The notes beneath the pieces were generated by a model. It worked only from the letters and a program-made list of their open reading frames with translations, had not been told where the DNA came from and ran no database searches. DNA of 64,000 nucleotides from Pyxicephalus adspersus (Eukaryota; Chordata; Amphibia; Anura; Pyxicephalidae), in contig NC_092859.1 of the NCBI RefSeq assembly GCF_032062135.1, forward strand, positions 41,271,413-41,335,412. The letters run 5' to 3'. Positions 60,101-63,017 of the stretch are shown here, in pieces. Within the stretch, counting starts at the first letter, position 1; each line of letters starts with the position of its first letter. The position numbers were made by a program, and so were the translations under genes.

Positions 60101-61091
60101 CTGCGTTTTGCAGGAATCTTCCAGGAAGGGTGGTTACATTACCATCACTTAGGCATGGCAGTTGGAACAGTGGGGTAAAGTTACTATTTCTGTACTCAGG
60201 TACAGTACAAGGGGAAACACCACTCTGCAATAGAAATGTGATAGTGTTTCTTTAAGTTCTTCAAGTAACAATAGTATAACAAGGGTCAAGGGAGTAAAGA
60301 TTTGCTATTTGAAGTTACCATACCTTAAGAATTTGAGAAATTATGTCAAGTACACAAATAAAACAAGGAAAAGGAAACAAACACTTTTACCTTTCTTTTC
60401 TTAAATGGTGGGCTGGTATCTTTCAGTGACTGTGGCTCATCTTCATCATTTTTTGATTCATCACTAGAGCTACTGGTTTTAGAAATACCTGCAATCAATT
60501 CCTTTCCAGGTTCCAACTGATGTAGGACAGCAGATAATTGATTTCCCCCTTATCAAGTAAGAATCATAAAATTAACATTTGAATAAACAAAGGATTTGGA
60601 CAATAATTTGGACAAGCAAAATAACTACACATCTAGGGTAAATACACTATGTCTTTTTATTGAGAGCTGTTGTGTAGTTACTGATCAGCACACTTCTACA
60701 TATGGATCTACATGCACTCTGTATTCTTGCTAGGTGCCTAAATGTATTTTACTGAAGCTAGAATGATTGTGTAAACAAAATATTTGAAGGCCCTAAGAAT
60801 GTTTTATTTTGGCTTCAGGAAATAGAGTTTGTTGTATTCACTGTAGAAATTTATAGAAAAGGGAATTTCGGAACACTACACTTTGGCAAGAAAAAATGTA
60901 TTGAACTTGTCCCAACTGAACAATAGTCATTTACCCACCCTGTGATGAAGGAACATGCTGCATATACTGTGCATGAGGTAATAAAAGAAGCATAACCTAC
61001 CTTTTATGAAGTCACGCAAGGACTGCCCACAATTACAACAGAAATTGGCCTGTTCTTCCTTTGATACATGACCACAGCTGAAACACTTCAT
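1662..61091 (-). CDS. rnf213: rnf213 (mysterin), giant AAA+ E3 ubiquitin ligase; 5' two-thirds, 31 coding exons, 3' end outside window
   Basis: RNF213 is a cytosolic ubiquitin ligase with a dynein-like AAA+ ring. It is linked to moyamoya disease, lipid droplets and interferon-driven ubiquitin coating of intracellular bacteria. I identified it from conserved blocks I know from human RNF213: the N-terminal zinc ribbon, WHQYDD, LKVFVDLASISAGE, LLNKLMLMSGK, GETGCGKT, GKPGSSKS, VYFITKL and LWQS.HIDDL. Thirty-one coding exons join in phase with GT-AG sites and no frameshift, giving 10,693 coding bases (about 3,564 residues). Human RNF213 has about 5,200 residues, so the rest, including the RING finger, is beyond position 1. 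Frog positions near the two canonical P-loops run about 112-115 residues ahead of human, so the N-terminal half is slightly longer. The family is certain. Whether the genome has further rnf213 paralogues cannot be seen here. Confidence 0.97.
1770..3296. other. Intron 31: C/T-rich repeat-like stretch, no gene
   Basis: About 2190-2990 is unusually rich in C and T, with CCCC runs and poly-T tracts, unlike the surrounding AT-rich intron. The plus-strand reading frames here are proline-rich by composition only. It looks like an old interspersed repeat whose family I do not recognise. Confidence 0.5.
3297..3415 (-). CDS. rnf213: rnf213 exon 31: VYFITKL block
   Basis: Residues about 3489-3528. VSVFVYFITKLPRMQGGTSY and YVGFRGG match human RNF213 (IFVYFITKL, YVGFHGG). 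Acceptor CTTTTCAG, donor GGAG|GTACGT, ending in phase 1. Confidence 0.95.
4048..4143 (-). CDS. rnf213: rnf213 exon 30
   Basis: Residues about 3457-3489. LILLIQTDFEEGSQGANLVA matches human QTDFEDG and LIASAK. Acceptor TTGATAG, donor GCAAA|GTAAAT, phase 2 to 2. Confidence 0.94.
4637..4779. mobile_element. Palindromic MITE, degraded copy
   Basis: AAAACAGGGAATCTGACATT and TCCCTCAAACATTCC are shared with the better copy at 22499-22630. The opposite side carries the inverted match (AAAGTCAGATTCTC). Lies in intron 29 of rnf213, which otherwise shows nothing. Confidence 0.6.
5072..5208 (-). CDS. rnf213: rnf213 exon 29: ITTFSRLL block
   Basis: Residues about 3412-3457. ITTFSRLLTSADRK and LQQFDTEFSFLKKIR match human RNF213 directly after the AAA4 region. 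Acceptor CTTTTTAG, donor TTCG|GTACGT, phase 0 to 2. Confidence 0.95.
6781..6822 (+). ncRNA. Hammerhead-ribozyme-like relic (degraded)
   Basis: GCCAAATAGGCGAAACACGT (6788-6807), followed by C, has the arrangement stem II with AAATA loop, conserved GAAA, tiny stem III, and a GTC cleavage site followed by GGG. The upstream CTGANGA box is broken (CCCCTA). Such type I hammerheads with minimal stem III are known from Penelope-like elements of amphibians. It is probably inactive. The rest of intron 28 (5209-7201) shows nothing else. Confidence 0.4.
7202..10750 (-). CDS. rnf213: rnf213 exon 28: giant exon encoding AAA3 and AAA4
   Basis: A 3,549-bp exon of exactly 1,183 codons (residues about 2229-3411). 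AAA3: Walker A GETGCGKT (Lys2541), Walker B VLFFDE (Asp2601, Glu2602), then AACNPYRK as sensor 1. AAA4: Walker A GKPGSSKS (Lys2887), Walker B VVVLDE (Asp2956, Glu2957), then GISNWALDPAKMNR with candidate Arg fingers. Both catalytic Glu residues are intact and correspond to the human sites near 2488 and 2845, so both modules should hydrolyse ATP. The last quarter covers the degenerate modules after AAA4. Acceptor CCTGCAG, donor CAGAG|GTACTG. Confidence 0.97.
10751..11877. other. Intron 27: nothing recognised
   Basis: AT-rich intron between exons 28 and 27 of rnf213. I see no coding sequence, repeat boundary or RNA motif in it. Confidence 0.6.
11878..12033 (-). CDS. rnf213: rnf213 exon 27: AAA2 continuation
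   Basis: Fifty-two codons (residues about 2177-2228), including QYLMDSQGRIWKRLPSHLYL, an RNF213-type segment. Phase 0 at both ends, with acceptor AATACAG and donor AAAAAT|GTAAGA. The 131-bp intron before it is mostly filled by a TA microsatellite and its flanks. Confidence 0.92.
12075..12110. repeat. (TA)18 microsatellite in a 131-bp intron
   Basis: Thirty-six uninterrupted bases of TA inside the short intron 26 (12034-12164). Variation in its length would change the intron size markedly but not the splice sites. Confidence 0.95.
12165..12358 (-). CDS. rnf213: rnf213 exon 26: rest of first P-loop and degenerate Walker B (AAA2)
   Basis: Completes GGVGKS with Lys2113-Ser2114, then LYVKRLFQKL. 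The position fits the first ATP site annotated in human RNF213 (about 1995-2002 there). PIIFHIDIT (Asp2172) is at the Walker B position but has Ile instead of the catalytic Glu, so this module should bind but not hydrolyse ATP. Acceptor TTACTCCAG, donor TCTTCT|GTAAGT. Confidence 0.93.
12359..14054. other. Intron 25: short TA repeat and a small inverted repeat
   Basis: A TA run lies at about 12634-12656. At about 13212-13264, CACTGATTGG and CCAATCAGTG form an inverted pair around a short spacer. No gene is seen. Confidence 0.55.
14055..15204 (-). CDS. rnf213: rnf213 exon 25: degenerate AAA1 region and start of first P-loop
   Basis: A 1,150-bp exon, residues about 1729-2112. It begins IFSNVQRLTGSFIDLYLAGN, as in human RNF213, and ends in SSKRGGVG, the first part of a P-loop whose Lys-Ser is supplied by exon 26. 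The body should cover AAA1, which has no canonical Walker A, and lead into AAA2. Acceptor TTATCTAG, donor GTTG|GTAAGT. Ends in phase 1, inside the P-loop Gly codon. Confidence 0.94.
15205..16549. other. Intron 24: nothing recognised
   Basis: Intron between exons 25 and 24 with no repeat or coding signal I can name. Confidence 0.55.
16550..16705 (-). CDS. rnf213: rnf213 exon 24: ELLNKLMLMSGK block
   Basis: Fifty-two codons (residues about 1677-1728). TPDSVLHLILPE and LKELLNKLMLMSGKGEQ are almost identical to human RNF213. Acceptor CCCCACAG, donor CAGAG|GTAAAA, phase 0 at both ends. Leads into the AAA core. Confidence 0.96.
17434..17651. repeat. Diverged tandem duplication, period about 135 bp
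   Basis: The segment 17434-17516 (ATTCAGGAAAGTAAAGC, CATAGTAACAA, GTTTACC) recurs at 17569-17651 with scattered changes (ATTCAGTAAAGTAGAAC, CATAGTAACAA, GTTTACC). It lies in intron 23 of rnf213. Confidence 0.7.
18274..18414 (-). CDS. rnf213: rnf213 exon 23
   Basis: Forty-seven codons (residues about 1630-1676). HLEWLKTVKESHGSVE and NKNGIYVIRAPK match human RNF213. Acceptor ATTTTTAG, donor AAGAAG|GTAATT, phase 0 at both ends. Confidence 0.95.
18415..19750. other. Intron 22: nothing recognised
   Basis: No family-level match for the short open frames on either strand here. They lack splice-consistent or conserved content. Confidence 0.5.
19751..19968 (-). CDS. rnf213: rnf213 exon 22: highly conserved VDLASISAGE block
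   Basis: Residues about 1557-1629. ELKVFVDLASISAGENDMD and DRVACFHDAVLGYSPLLY are nearly identical to human RNF213. Acceptor CATGTAG, donor AAGTTG|GTAAGT, ending in phase 0. Confidence 0.96.
20291..21055. mobile_element. DNA transposon or MITE with about 60-bp terminal inverted repeats
   Basis: The left end (20291-20353) contains CAGTTTGAAAGTTTTTGCC then AGTTACTATTTTTAG. The right end (20989-21050) carries the reverse complement with few changes (CTAAAAATAGTAACT then GGCAACAACTTTCAAAC). The roughly 630 bp between have no open frame of note, so it is non-autonomous. Family unknown. Confidence 0.75.
21126..21175 (+). ncRNA. Hammerhead-ribozyme-like relic (degraded)
   Basis: CTGGCAA is followed by GCAGT, a loop, ACTGT, then GAAA and TGCATTG. 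GCAGT can pair with ACTGT as stem II. The order matches a hammerhead core, but the CTGANGA box and cleavage region are altered. It resembles the motif at 27885-27925. Confidence 0.3.
22085..22158 (+). repeat. LINE/SINE 3' tail fragment
   Basis: TACAGTGCTGCG and TTGGCGCTATATAAATCC followed by ATAATATTAATAA is the tail shared with the L2 copy ending at 30178 and the SINE ending near 25040. Confidence 0.65.
22205..22370 (-). CDS. rnf213: rnf213 exon 21: stalk
   Basis: Residues about 1502-1556, ending RQAFLHWVKEALRG, which matches human RNF213 just before the LKVFVDLASISAGE block. Acceptor TCTTGTAG, donor AAGAG|GTATGT, phase 0 to 1. It follows the largest intron in the window (8.2 kb). Confidence 0.93.
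22499..22630. mobile_element. Palindromic MITE
   Basis: The ends GGGCTCGATTTATAAA and TTTATAAATAGAGCCC are near-perfect inverted repeats, and inner parts (CATTCCCTCAAACATTCCCT, AGGGAATGTTTGA) also pair. It is about 132 bp and non-coding. A relative lies at 4637-4779. Confidence 0.75.
22631..24658. other. Intron 20, first part: nothing recognised
   Basis: AT-rich intronic DNA with no convincing coding, repeat or RNA signal. Confidence 0.5.
24659..25160. mobile_element. hAT-like relic interrupted by a tRNA-headed SINE
   Basis: The flanks CTTCTCAACCAGGGTTC (24667) and GGGGTTCCTTGAAGA (about 25106) are the two arms of the hAT-type element seen whole at 57402-57680. Between them, about 24715-25045, is a SINE. 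It has a tRNA-like head with B box GGTTCGAATCTC, a conserved middle (GTTTCCTCCCACATTCCAAA) and an L2-type tail (CGGCGCTATATAAATAC, then ATAATAA). Confidence 0.7.
25560..26837 (+). pseudogene. L2-type LINE, 5' part: endonuclease and reverse-transcriptase remnants
   Basis: AGDISPNPG at 26001-26027 is the usual start of the endonuclease region in L2/CR1-like LINEs. FKHSIILPIMKRPSLDP and SSYRPVSLFPNVSKYF near 26480-26590 are the first RT blocks, and FSAFDTVDHPF near 26720-26750 is RT motif A. Stop codons and frame changes break it throughout, so it is dead. It continues at 28114 after a later insertion. Confidence 0.8.
27085..27375. repeat. Diverged internal tandem duplication
   Basis: Two blocks of about 120-165 bp share TCTATCC, GAGGTGA, CTCTGGGGAG/CTCCCTGGGGAGG, GTAATAAGGATATTTTA and GGGCAA. 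They lie within the insertion at 26838-28113. Confidence 0.6.
27885..27925 (+). ncRNA. Hammerhead-ribozyme-like motif
   Basis: CTGATAAAGC at 27889-27898, then AGACC, then GTGAAACGCGTTG. CTGATAA is one base from the CTGANGA core box, and GAAAC followed by GCG-TT matches the second core and short stem III of Penelope-type hammerheads. Stem II looks shortened, so activity is doubtful. Confidence 0.4.
28114..29093 (+). pseudogene. L2-type LINE, 3' coding part and start of 3' UTR
   Basis: SLKGNSSS, then VQGSILGQVLFSL (RT motif B region), then YADDTQIYL at 28248-28274 (catalytic motif, ADD kept), then NAAARLI and LQFHLRVKFKLLCFAFKT near 28625-28760 (C-terminal thumb region). Multiple stops and frame changes. 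The UTR follows from about 28985 and is interrupted at 29093. Confidence 0.82.
29094..30094. mobile_element. hAT-like non-autonomous element inserted in the LINE 3' UTR
   Basis: Starts CAGTGTTCTCCTCAG and ends CTGGGGAGAACTATG, an imperfect inverted pair. The flanking octamers TATCTGTC (29086-29093) and TGTCTGTC (30095-30102) agree at seven of eight positions, the target size of hAT transposons. LINE sequence resumes directly after it. It shares sequence with 1-1560 and 52440-52930. Contains a small palindrome (CCTGGGATA ... TATCCCAGG) at about 29152-29181. Confidence 0.6.
30095..30178 (+). repeat. L2-type LINE 3' end
   Basis: GTCATTTGCAACATCTATTT, TACAGTGCTG and GTTGGCGTTATATAAACACT, then AATAATAAT. 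This is the tail of the LINE split by the two insertions above. Confidence 0.7.
30563..31188 (-). CDS. rnf213: rnf213 exon 20: long stalk exon
   Basis: A 626-bp exon, residues about 1293-1501. It contains an acidic serine patch (ESSESEESEDDND), then FSVEDIAQKLFNPCFKQCKK and NVIFRSAEVISEVKSLF, the last block well conserved with human RNF213. Acceptor TTTTCAAG, donor CAATTT|GTAAGT, ending in phase 0. Confidence 0.93.
32268..32614. mobile_element. TTAA-flanked MITE
   Basis: Begins TTAAAGCAGACCTAAACT and ends ACTTAGGCTTTAA, inverted ends with TTAA at both borders, as for piggyBac or Kolobok type elements. The GC-richer interior (GATGGCAGCGCCCGGCGC) stands out from the AT-rich intron. Relatives: 62681-62938 and a half copy ending near 62192. 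The rest of intron 19 shows nothing. Confidence 0.7.
33088..33234 (-). CDS. rnf213: rnf213 exon 19: stalk coiled coil
   Basis: Residues about 1244-1292, a charged coiled-coil-like helix (QVLQWRKHELDTLHTEREW). Acceptor CATTCCAG, donor ACAAG|GTATTC, phase 1 to 1. Confidence 0.9.
33332..33505 (-). CDS. rnf213: rnf213 exon 18: stalk
   Basis: Residues about 1186-1243, starting GTDTRIISQFGDDIQELV, which resembles human RNF213 after the WPD block. Acceptor ACTTTCAG, donor CTGA|GTAAGT, phase 1 to 1. The next intron is only 97 bp. Confidence 0.92.
33810..34590. repeat. Interspersed repeat with TGT-rich imperfect tandem core
   Basis: A GC-richer block containing many CCTGTGT and TCCTGTG units (34090-34270), then ATTTGACCCCTGG, TTGCTTAGTGAATTGGTACC and AAAACCTGGTTACTGCTTAG. 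The last third recurs inverted at about 46150-46400. The overlapping plus-strand open frames are Cys/Val/Leu-rich only because of the repeat. Family unknown. Confidence 0.65.
34591..36780. other. Intron 17, middle: nothing recognised
   Basis: Long intronic stretch without a gene signal. Short open frames on both strands show no conserved content or splice context. Confidence 0.5.
36880..36990. mobile_element. Half copy of the ATTTATTAAAG palindromic MITE
   Basis: TCTCCAAGGCTG, ACACTTTCATCAGTAAAGCT and GGGTGAT match one arm of the element at 38929-39155. Confidence 0.6.
37221..37336. repeat. Perfect 58-bp tandem duplication
   Basis: The 58 bases 37221-37278, beginning AACCATATATATTC and ending TTATCAGGT, are repeated without any change at 37279-37336. 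Perfect identity implies a recent event or an assembly artefact. Confidence 0.95.
37972..38158 (-). CDS. rnf213: rnf213 exon 17: stalk, conserved LLTWPD block
   Basis: Residues about 1124-1185. ENSWPRD and LQHLLTWPDATYIF are recognisably RNF213 (human SWP and LQHVLTWPD). Ends in phase 1 at TTATG|GTAAGT. Acceptor TTGAAAAG. Confidence 0.94.
38929..39155. mobile_element. Palindromic MITE (TGATTTATTAAAG family)
   Basis: The left end GGCCCTGATTTATTAAAG pairs with the right end CTTTAATAAATCGTGGCC. Inner arms (CACTTTCATCAGTGAAGC, AACTAATGAAAGTG and GGGTGATCCATC, GATGGATTACCC) also pair. The left end has a small ATTTATTAAAGTTTT duplication. Other pieces: 36880-36990 and 52447-52580. Confidence 0.75.
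39156..39400 (-). pseudogene. Penelope-like element fragment, GIY-YIG endonuclease C-terminus
   Basis: The minus-strand peptide contains VSAHFAAKCSKNQETLNF, then GNYTRMISQRETYWIYELKT and LVPYGLNIELD. The pattern 'RE-x-YWI-x-x-L-x-T-x-x-P-x-GLN' is typical of the GIY-YIG endonuclease end of Penelope-like elements. Only the last roughly 80 residues remain, inside intron 16 of rnf213. The family call is by eye. Confidence 0.6.
40043..40165 (-). CDS. rnf213: rnf213 exon 16: stalk
   Basis: Forty-one codons, phase 0 at both ends, residues about 1083-1123, with Cys-containing helices ending CAIEAVHLACQ. Acceptor TGATCATAG, donor TGCCAG|GTAATT. Confidence 0.87.
41044..41835 (-). mobile_element. SINE (reverse orientation), split by a hAT insertion
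   Basis: The SINE tail (AATTATTATCAACTTGTATT, GTGCTTTACAAAGTC) lies on the left. The conserved middle (AGGAAACCCACACAAACACA) and head continue at 41709 after the insertion 41221-41708. Same type as the SINE at about 24715-25045. Confidence 0.65.
41221..41708. mobile_element. Non-autonomous hAT element (488 bp) nested in the SINE
   Basis: Starts CAGGGATACCCAAAAC and ends GCATGGGCACCCCTG, imperfect inverted ends of the CAGGGGTGCCCAA hAT type. Flanking octamers ACCTATAT (41213-41220) and ACATATGT (41709-41716) agree at six of eight bases. No transposase frame is left. Confidence 0.75.
42362..42451 (-). CDS. rnf213: rnf213 exon 15: stalk
   Basis: Thirty codons, phase 0 at both ends, residues about 1053-1082 (AWHLILKAGE..., ending VLVRKIKQ). 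The intron before it is only 152 bp. Donor AAACAG|GTAAAT. Confidence 0.86.
42604..42753 (-). CDS. rnf213: rnf213 exon 14: stalk
   Basis: Exactly 50 codons, phase 0 at both ends, residues about 1003-1052, including DLEKVLEQALLLTIKYLED. Acceptor TATCTTAG, donor CTCCAG|GTAAAT. Confidence 0.88.
43241..43291. repeat. Short near-perfect hairpin
   Basis: The left arm CATTTAAATGAGTTAATTC (plus AT) and right arm ATGAATTAACTCTCATTTG (plus AATG) pair around a seven-base loop. ATTTAAATGAGTTA and ATTTGAATGAGTTA also occur as a direct pair. Lies in intron 13. Confidence 0.75.
44218..44371 (-). CDS. rnf213: rnf213 exon 13: stalk
   Basis: Residues about 951-1002: PPNVDALQICCKASLDLH, then QIILTLLRISDLP. Acceptor ATTTTGCAG, donor CCA|GTAAGT, ending in phase 0. 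A 22-base A run (T on the coding strand) lies about 95 bp upstream of the acceptor. Confidence 0.87.
44465..44486. repeat. 22-base A run
   Basis: An uninterrupted A tract (T on the rnf213 strand) about 95 bp upstream of the exon 13 acceptor. The rest of intron 12 up to 46140 shows no gene. Confidence 0.9.
46140..46400. repeat. Inverted second copy of the 33810-34590 repeat
   Basis: AAGTAACCAGGTCTTCTCCA, GCTGGTTACTGCCA, ATGGTACCAAATCACTAAGC and CCAGGGGTCAAATACCAGGG are the reverse complement of the end of that repeat. Confidence 0.75.
46974..47026 (-). CDS. rnf213: rnf213 exon 12: short stalk exon
   Basis: A 53-bp exon encoding KIERILKKVLQLIEKQD, one amphipathic basic helix. Acceptor ACTTACAG, donor GACAA|GTAAGT, phase 0 to 2. 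Support comes from splice sites and phase fit. Confidence 0.82.
47210..47414 (-). CDS. rnf213: rnf213 exon 11: stalk
   Basis: Residues about 865-933, including DPLLIHSWLCLIPINHMEDI. Acceptor TCTAACAG. The likely donor is ATTG|GTAAGG at 47210. An alternative, GAGAG|GTTAGT at 47225, would also keep phase and drop five residues (VSKIL). Confidence 0.87.
47866..48066 (-). CDS. rnf213: rnf213 exon 10: stalk
   Basis: Residues about 798-865, including CIDAGVDEWVWVLPVLHEF, a tryptophan-rich block typical of this part of RNF213. Ends in phase 2 at GAAAG|GTAACT, with acceptor TATTACAG. Confidence 0.9.
48104..48434. mobile_element. MITE with GGCTRCRTAC ends
   Basis: The left end TAGGCTACGTAC pairs with the right end GTATGCAGCCTTA. 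ACAACGTACACACTTG faces ATTACATGTGTG. The interior is GC-rich (CCGTCCTGGCGGATCCACGG) and has an internal palindrome (GGAAAGGATCATGAAGGATCCTTTCC in two arms, 48372-48397). It is a type common in frog genomes. Confidence 0.7.
48435..49500. other. Intron 9, remainder: nothing recognised beyond a short direct repeat
   Basis: TACTTGAAAAAAATGT occurs twice in a row near 48715-48750. No gene signal. Confidence 0.5.
49501..49757 (-). CDS. rnf213: rnf213 exon 9: stalk helices
   Basis: Residues about 713-798, with acceptor TATCTTAG and donor CAGG|GTAAGA. Helical repeats such as RLGKICELFLGKRKLQ, NRLQAGLVCALIIYHFD and DICRMLCLDEMP. No catalytic motif. Phase 0 to 2. Confidence 0.9.
49758..50799. other. 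Intron 8: nothing recognised
   Basis: The open frame reaching into it from exon 8 is read-through past the CAG|GTAACT donor. Nothing else stands out. Confidence 0.55.
50800..51080 (-). CDS. rnf213: rnf213 exon 8: start of the helical stalk (WHQYDD block)
   Basis: Opens with the conserved EWHQYDDV and encodes residues about 619-712, ending ...EFGSLQ at CAG|GTAACT. Mostly amphipathic helices (EVKRWVKEKYKEF, AGEVMLSRIFSIL). The stalk supports the AAA ring in the known RNF213 structure. The hydrophobic frame seen past 50800 is intron read-through, not a membrane segment. Confidence 0.93.
51193..51395 (-). CDS. rnf213: rnf213 exon 7: second half of CBM20-like domain
   Basis: Encodes residues about 551-618, with IPYKYVIV, EYEHIY and HVNRCLHIKS blocks that match human RNF213 closely. 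The order YKYV, then EYE, then NR-Leu is the usual C-terminal half of a CBM20 domain. Acceptor TTTAAAG, donor AAAAG|GTGAGA, phase 1 at the end. Confidence 0.94.
51888..52930. repeat. Cluster of interspersed repeat fragments in intron 6
   Basis: TTATTGCAGAAGGGAACGGG (51888) resembles TTATTGCAGAAAGAACAGG near 43120. CTGATTTATTAAAGCTCC (52449) is the MITE family of 38929-39155. From 52370 on (CAGCACAGTGTAA, AAAGGCTGCTTGTTAT) and 52610-52930 (GGATGGGGAGGTGTAGGAAA, CACCATTAGAACATA) match the elements at 1-1560 and 29094-30094. Confidence 0.6.
52931..55496. other. Intron 6, remainder: nothing recognised
   Basis: AT-rich intron with short open frames only (53766-53978 and 54153-54335 on plus). They look like repeat debris without known motifs. 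Confidence 0.5.
55497..55655 (-). CDS. rnf213: rnf213 exon 6: first half of CBM20-like domain
   Basis: Encodes residues about 498-551, including YFHVIVSKDFD and IIVKGGG, which align by eye with human RNF213 (YFHAIVSK, IRGGE). With exon 7 it forms a compact beta domain resembling CBM20 carbohydrate-binding modules. The fold call is inference. Ends in phase 2 at CAAA|GTAAGT. Confidence 0.92.
55809..55999. mobile_element. MITE with CCGTGTTTCCCCGAT ends and TA target site
   Basis: CCGTGTTTCCCCGATGATAA at the left pairs with TTATCATCGGGGAAACAGGG at the right, flanked by TA on both sides (55807-55808 and 56000-56001). About 191 bp, non-coding. TA duplication suggests a Tc1/mariner-type mobiliser. 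Confidence 0.8.
56218..56312 (-). CDS. rnf213: rnf213 exon 5: Gly/Lys-rich linker
   Basis: A 95-bp exon (residues about 467-498) encoding a Ser/Gly stretch (SGGGGK) and a charged NKEKADNKEKYE segment. Acceptor CAACCAG, donor AAAAG|GTGCAG. It brings the frame from phase 0 to phase 2, exactly what exon 6 needs, and this is the main support because the peptide is not well conserved. Confidence 0.8.
57402..57680. mobile_element. Non-autonomous hAT element with 8-bp target duplication
   Basis: The ends CAGTGTTTCTCAAACTTTT and TAGTTGAGAAACACTG are inverted repeats. Flanking octamers AATTAAAC (57394-57401) and GATTAAAC (57681-57688) agree at seven of eight. Both fit hAT transposons. Relics of the same family flank the SINE at 24659-25160. 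The rest of intron 4 shows nothing. Confidence 0.82.
58159..59307 (-). CDS. rnf213: rnf213 exon 4: long Lys/Asn/Asp-rich disordered region
   Basis: A single 1,149-bp exon of 383 codons (residues about 84-466), phase 0 at both ends, with acceptor CCATGCAG and donor AAG|GTGAGT. Composition is dominated by Lys, Asn, Asp, Glu and Ser, with no hydrophobic core, so it should be intrinsically disordered. It starts KKRKRNKGKKR, a possible nuclear-type basic cluster. The open frame continues past both splice sites (58135-59445), but the flanks are intron, so the ATG at 59445 is not the start. Mammalian RNF213 also has a disordered N-terminal region here, though poorly conserved. Confidence 0.88.
59690..59812 (+). 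repeat. SINE/LINE tail fragment in intron 3
   Basis: GGGGTTTCCTCCACACATGG, then GTAAAGTGCTATGTC, then CTTGTATAAATACAAGTAAT. A shortened copy of the SINE middle and tail. The rest of intron 3 and intron 2 (60549-61000) shows nothing. Confidence 0.55.
60391..60548 (-). CDS. rnf213: rnf213 exon 3: Ser/Asp/Glu-rich linker
   Basis: Takes the frame from exon 2 (phase 1), encodes residues about 31-83 and ends in phase 0 at AAAG|GTAAAAG. The peptide is acidic and serine-rich (SSSSDESKNDEDE) and ends in a basic PPFKKRK patch. It looks disordered and has no catalytic motif. Confidence 0.88.
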
Positions 61092-61119
61092 CTTCTATTA
61101 TGTGCTTTATTAAATCTAT
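61001..61119 (-). CDS. rnf213: rnf213 exon 2: start codon and N-terminal zinc ribbon
   Basis: The ATG is at 61091-61089, and 61119-61092 is 5' UTR after the acceptor CATCTCAG. The first 30 residues form a C4 zinc ribbon with Cys3, Cys6, Cys18 and Cys21, matching the start of mammalian RNF213, including the HVSKEE block. This homology fixes the start. The exon ends at a GTAGGT donor, leaving one base of the next codon. Confidence 0.93.
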
Positions 61120-62039
61120 CTGAGATGAAAAATCATTAGTATAAAGAAACAGAAGGAACATATAGTTCTACTCTAAAGGAAATCAATCATGAGAGTGATA
61201 TGGAAGCTTGCTGAACTCCCCAGCTTCTTACTGTTATATCGATCCTTTACTTTTAATGCTTTTGAGTCTCATGCATTTTAGGACTTCTGACCTATCCCTG
61301 ATCCATGTGCTTGTTTCAGGTCTCTGGATTATAAATTATTAAAGGCAGTGGGTCAGCTTAACTGATTTTTCTCATGAATAAGGCATGTTCTGATTGTATA
61401 GAGAAGCATCTATATGAAATCCTGATGAGCTTTAACAAGAAATCATAAAGCTCAGTGGATCTTTCAGTTTCAAGCCTGCAAAAATTATTATACCAGGTAG
61501 ATACAAACAAAAGGTGTTTAAAGACTTACAATTTGTTTTCTTTAGACAACAGACACAGCCTGTTCCCTGCCAGCATCCTGTAGAGAAAGATCTTAGTTGT
61601 GGACGTAGTGGTCTATATGCAAAAGCCTAGAAGTCAGAGCAAACAAAAGTTGCTCCCCTCCAATCAGAAGAAGCATGAGCAGGGGGATAACTAAAAGTCA
61701 TGGAGAACCATAGCAAAATTTTAATGGTAGTTACACTGGGGACCAGTATAGAAATATCCCTTTTACTAAATGGGTGGTCATTGAAACATGCCCCTGCTAC
61801 ATATTGATGATCAGACCAAAGACAGGCAAAAAAACCCCAGTTAGATATAACAGACAGTGCAATCACAGAAATGCTATACTTTGGGAGCTATTGCAAACTT
61901 CTACTTTGCATACATTCTAGGTCAGTACAAACATAGGATAAAACTCTGCATTCAGTGGAAAGAATGTCTTGGTAATAATGGTCAGTAACAGAAAAATAAT
62001 AACTTGTGACCAGAATGCGCTCGCATCCATTCTTGATCG

Positions 62040-62192
62040 TCTAGGCAATCGAGAATGTAATCAAGAATTAGGGGGCGGTGCTGCACCCTTTTTTTTGAAC
62101 TTTAAAAAAAACAACATAATTTTTACTCCACATAAAAGGGTTGTCTAGCCTTATATGTAAAGTGAAATTACTAAGTTTAGGTACGCTTTAAG
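62040..62192. mobile_element. Partial TTAA-type MITE
   Basis: CTCCACATAAAAGGGTTGTC and GTTTAGGTACGCTTTAA match the inverted form of the left arm of 32268-32614 (TAAACT, TTACATAAAAGGGTAGAC). Only one end is clear. Confidence 0.5.
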
Positions 62193-62394
62193 GTTGCTTA
62201 ATACTTTAGTAAATGAGGTAAAAGAGAATCTCTCAATGGGACACAGAGTTTTAACCACTCCCTACTCTAAAAACCAACTACTACAATTGCTTCAGTAAAC
62301 AATAACATTTCAAAACTATTCCTATATATCTGTTTCTACTTCTAAACCATTACCACAAATAGATACACTGCTGACCTTGCGTCATATAGCGGTG

Positions 62395-62572
62395 TCTCAG
62401 GCTGTGCGTAGCCTGCTGTTATCCAAGTGATGCCGGTTGTGATCTCATCCAGGTTTTATATCTAATGAGATGGAAAAACTTCCTGAATTTTTTCAATAAA
62501 TTTCAAGGTTGCCCGCGACTTTGTCTAAGTTTTTAATTTTGGCCCACTGTGTATTGGAGTTTGACACCCCTG
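62395..62572. mobile_element. hAT-type element, right part
   Basis: TTGCCCGCGACTTTGTCTAA, AATTTTGGCCCACTGTGTAT and the terminus GGAGTTTGACACCCCTG are the typical end of vertebrate hAT elements starting CAGGGGTGTCAAACTC. I cannot place the other end with confidence. Confidence 0.65.
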
Positions 62573-62680
62573 CTCTAGAAAAAGGGAAGATGGGAGACAT
62601 GCATTTATTGCACTGAATGCTGTTTTGTAAATATACACAATACACTGAGCCTTTTTACTGCATTATGATACAGATTGAGT

Positions 62681-62938
62681 TTAAAGCAGAACTAAACTCC
62701 CCTTTACTACCCTCCATCATCAGCTCCTATCTTGACCATTTTTTTTTCTGAGAACCTTGGTGTCCATCCATTTCTGGCACCTGGGTGTACCAGGATTGTA
62801 TGCTAAGCTGAGAAAGCACAGTTCAGTGTCCATTCAGCAGTAAATTGCAAACAGGAGGTAAGTATGTCTTACTGTCTTTTCTGTATCAAAGAGCTGACTG
62901 CTCACAACTGATTTTCTTCTCGTTTAGTTTCACTTTAA
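62681..62938. mobile_element. TTAA-flanked MITE in intron 1
   Basis: Starts TTAAAGCAGAACTAAACT and ends GTTTAGTTTCACTTTAA. Inverted ends with TTAA borders, about 258 bp. It lies only about 80 bp downstream of the exon 1 donor. Confidence 0.72.
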
Positions 62939-63017
62939 GCAGCTATTATCACAGGGATTGCTATAAGACGTCTTTACAGTTTGCTATATGACAAATCATT
63001 ATAATTTTATCACTTAC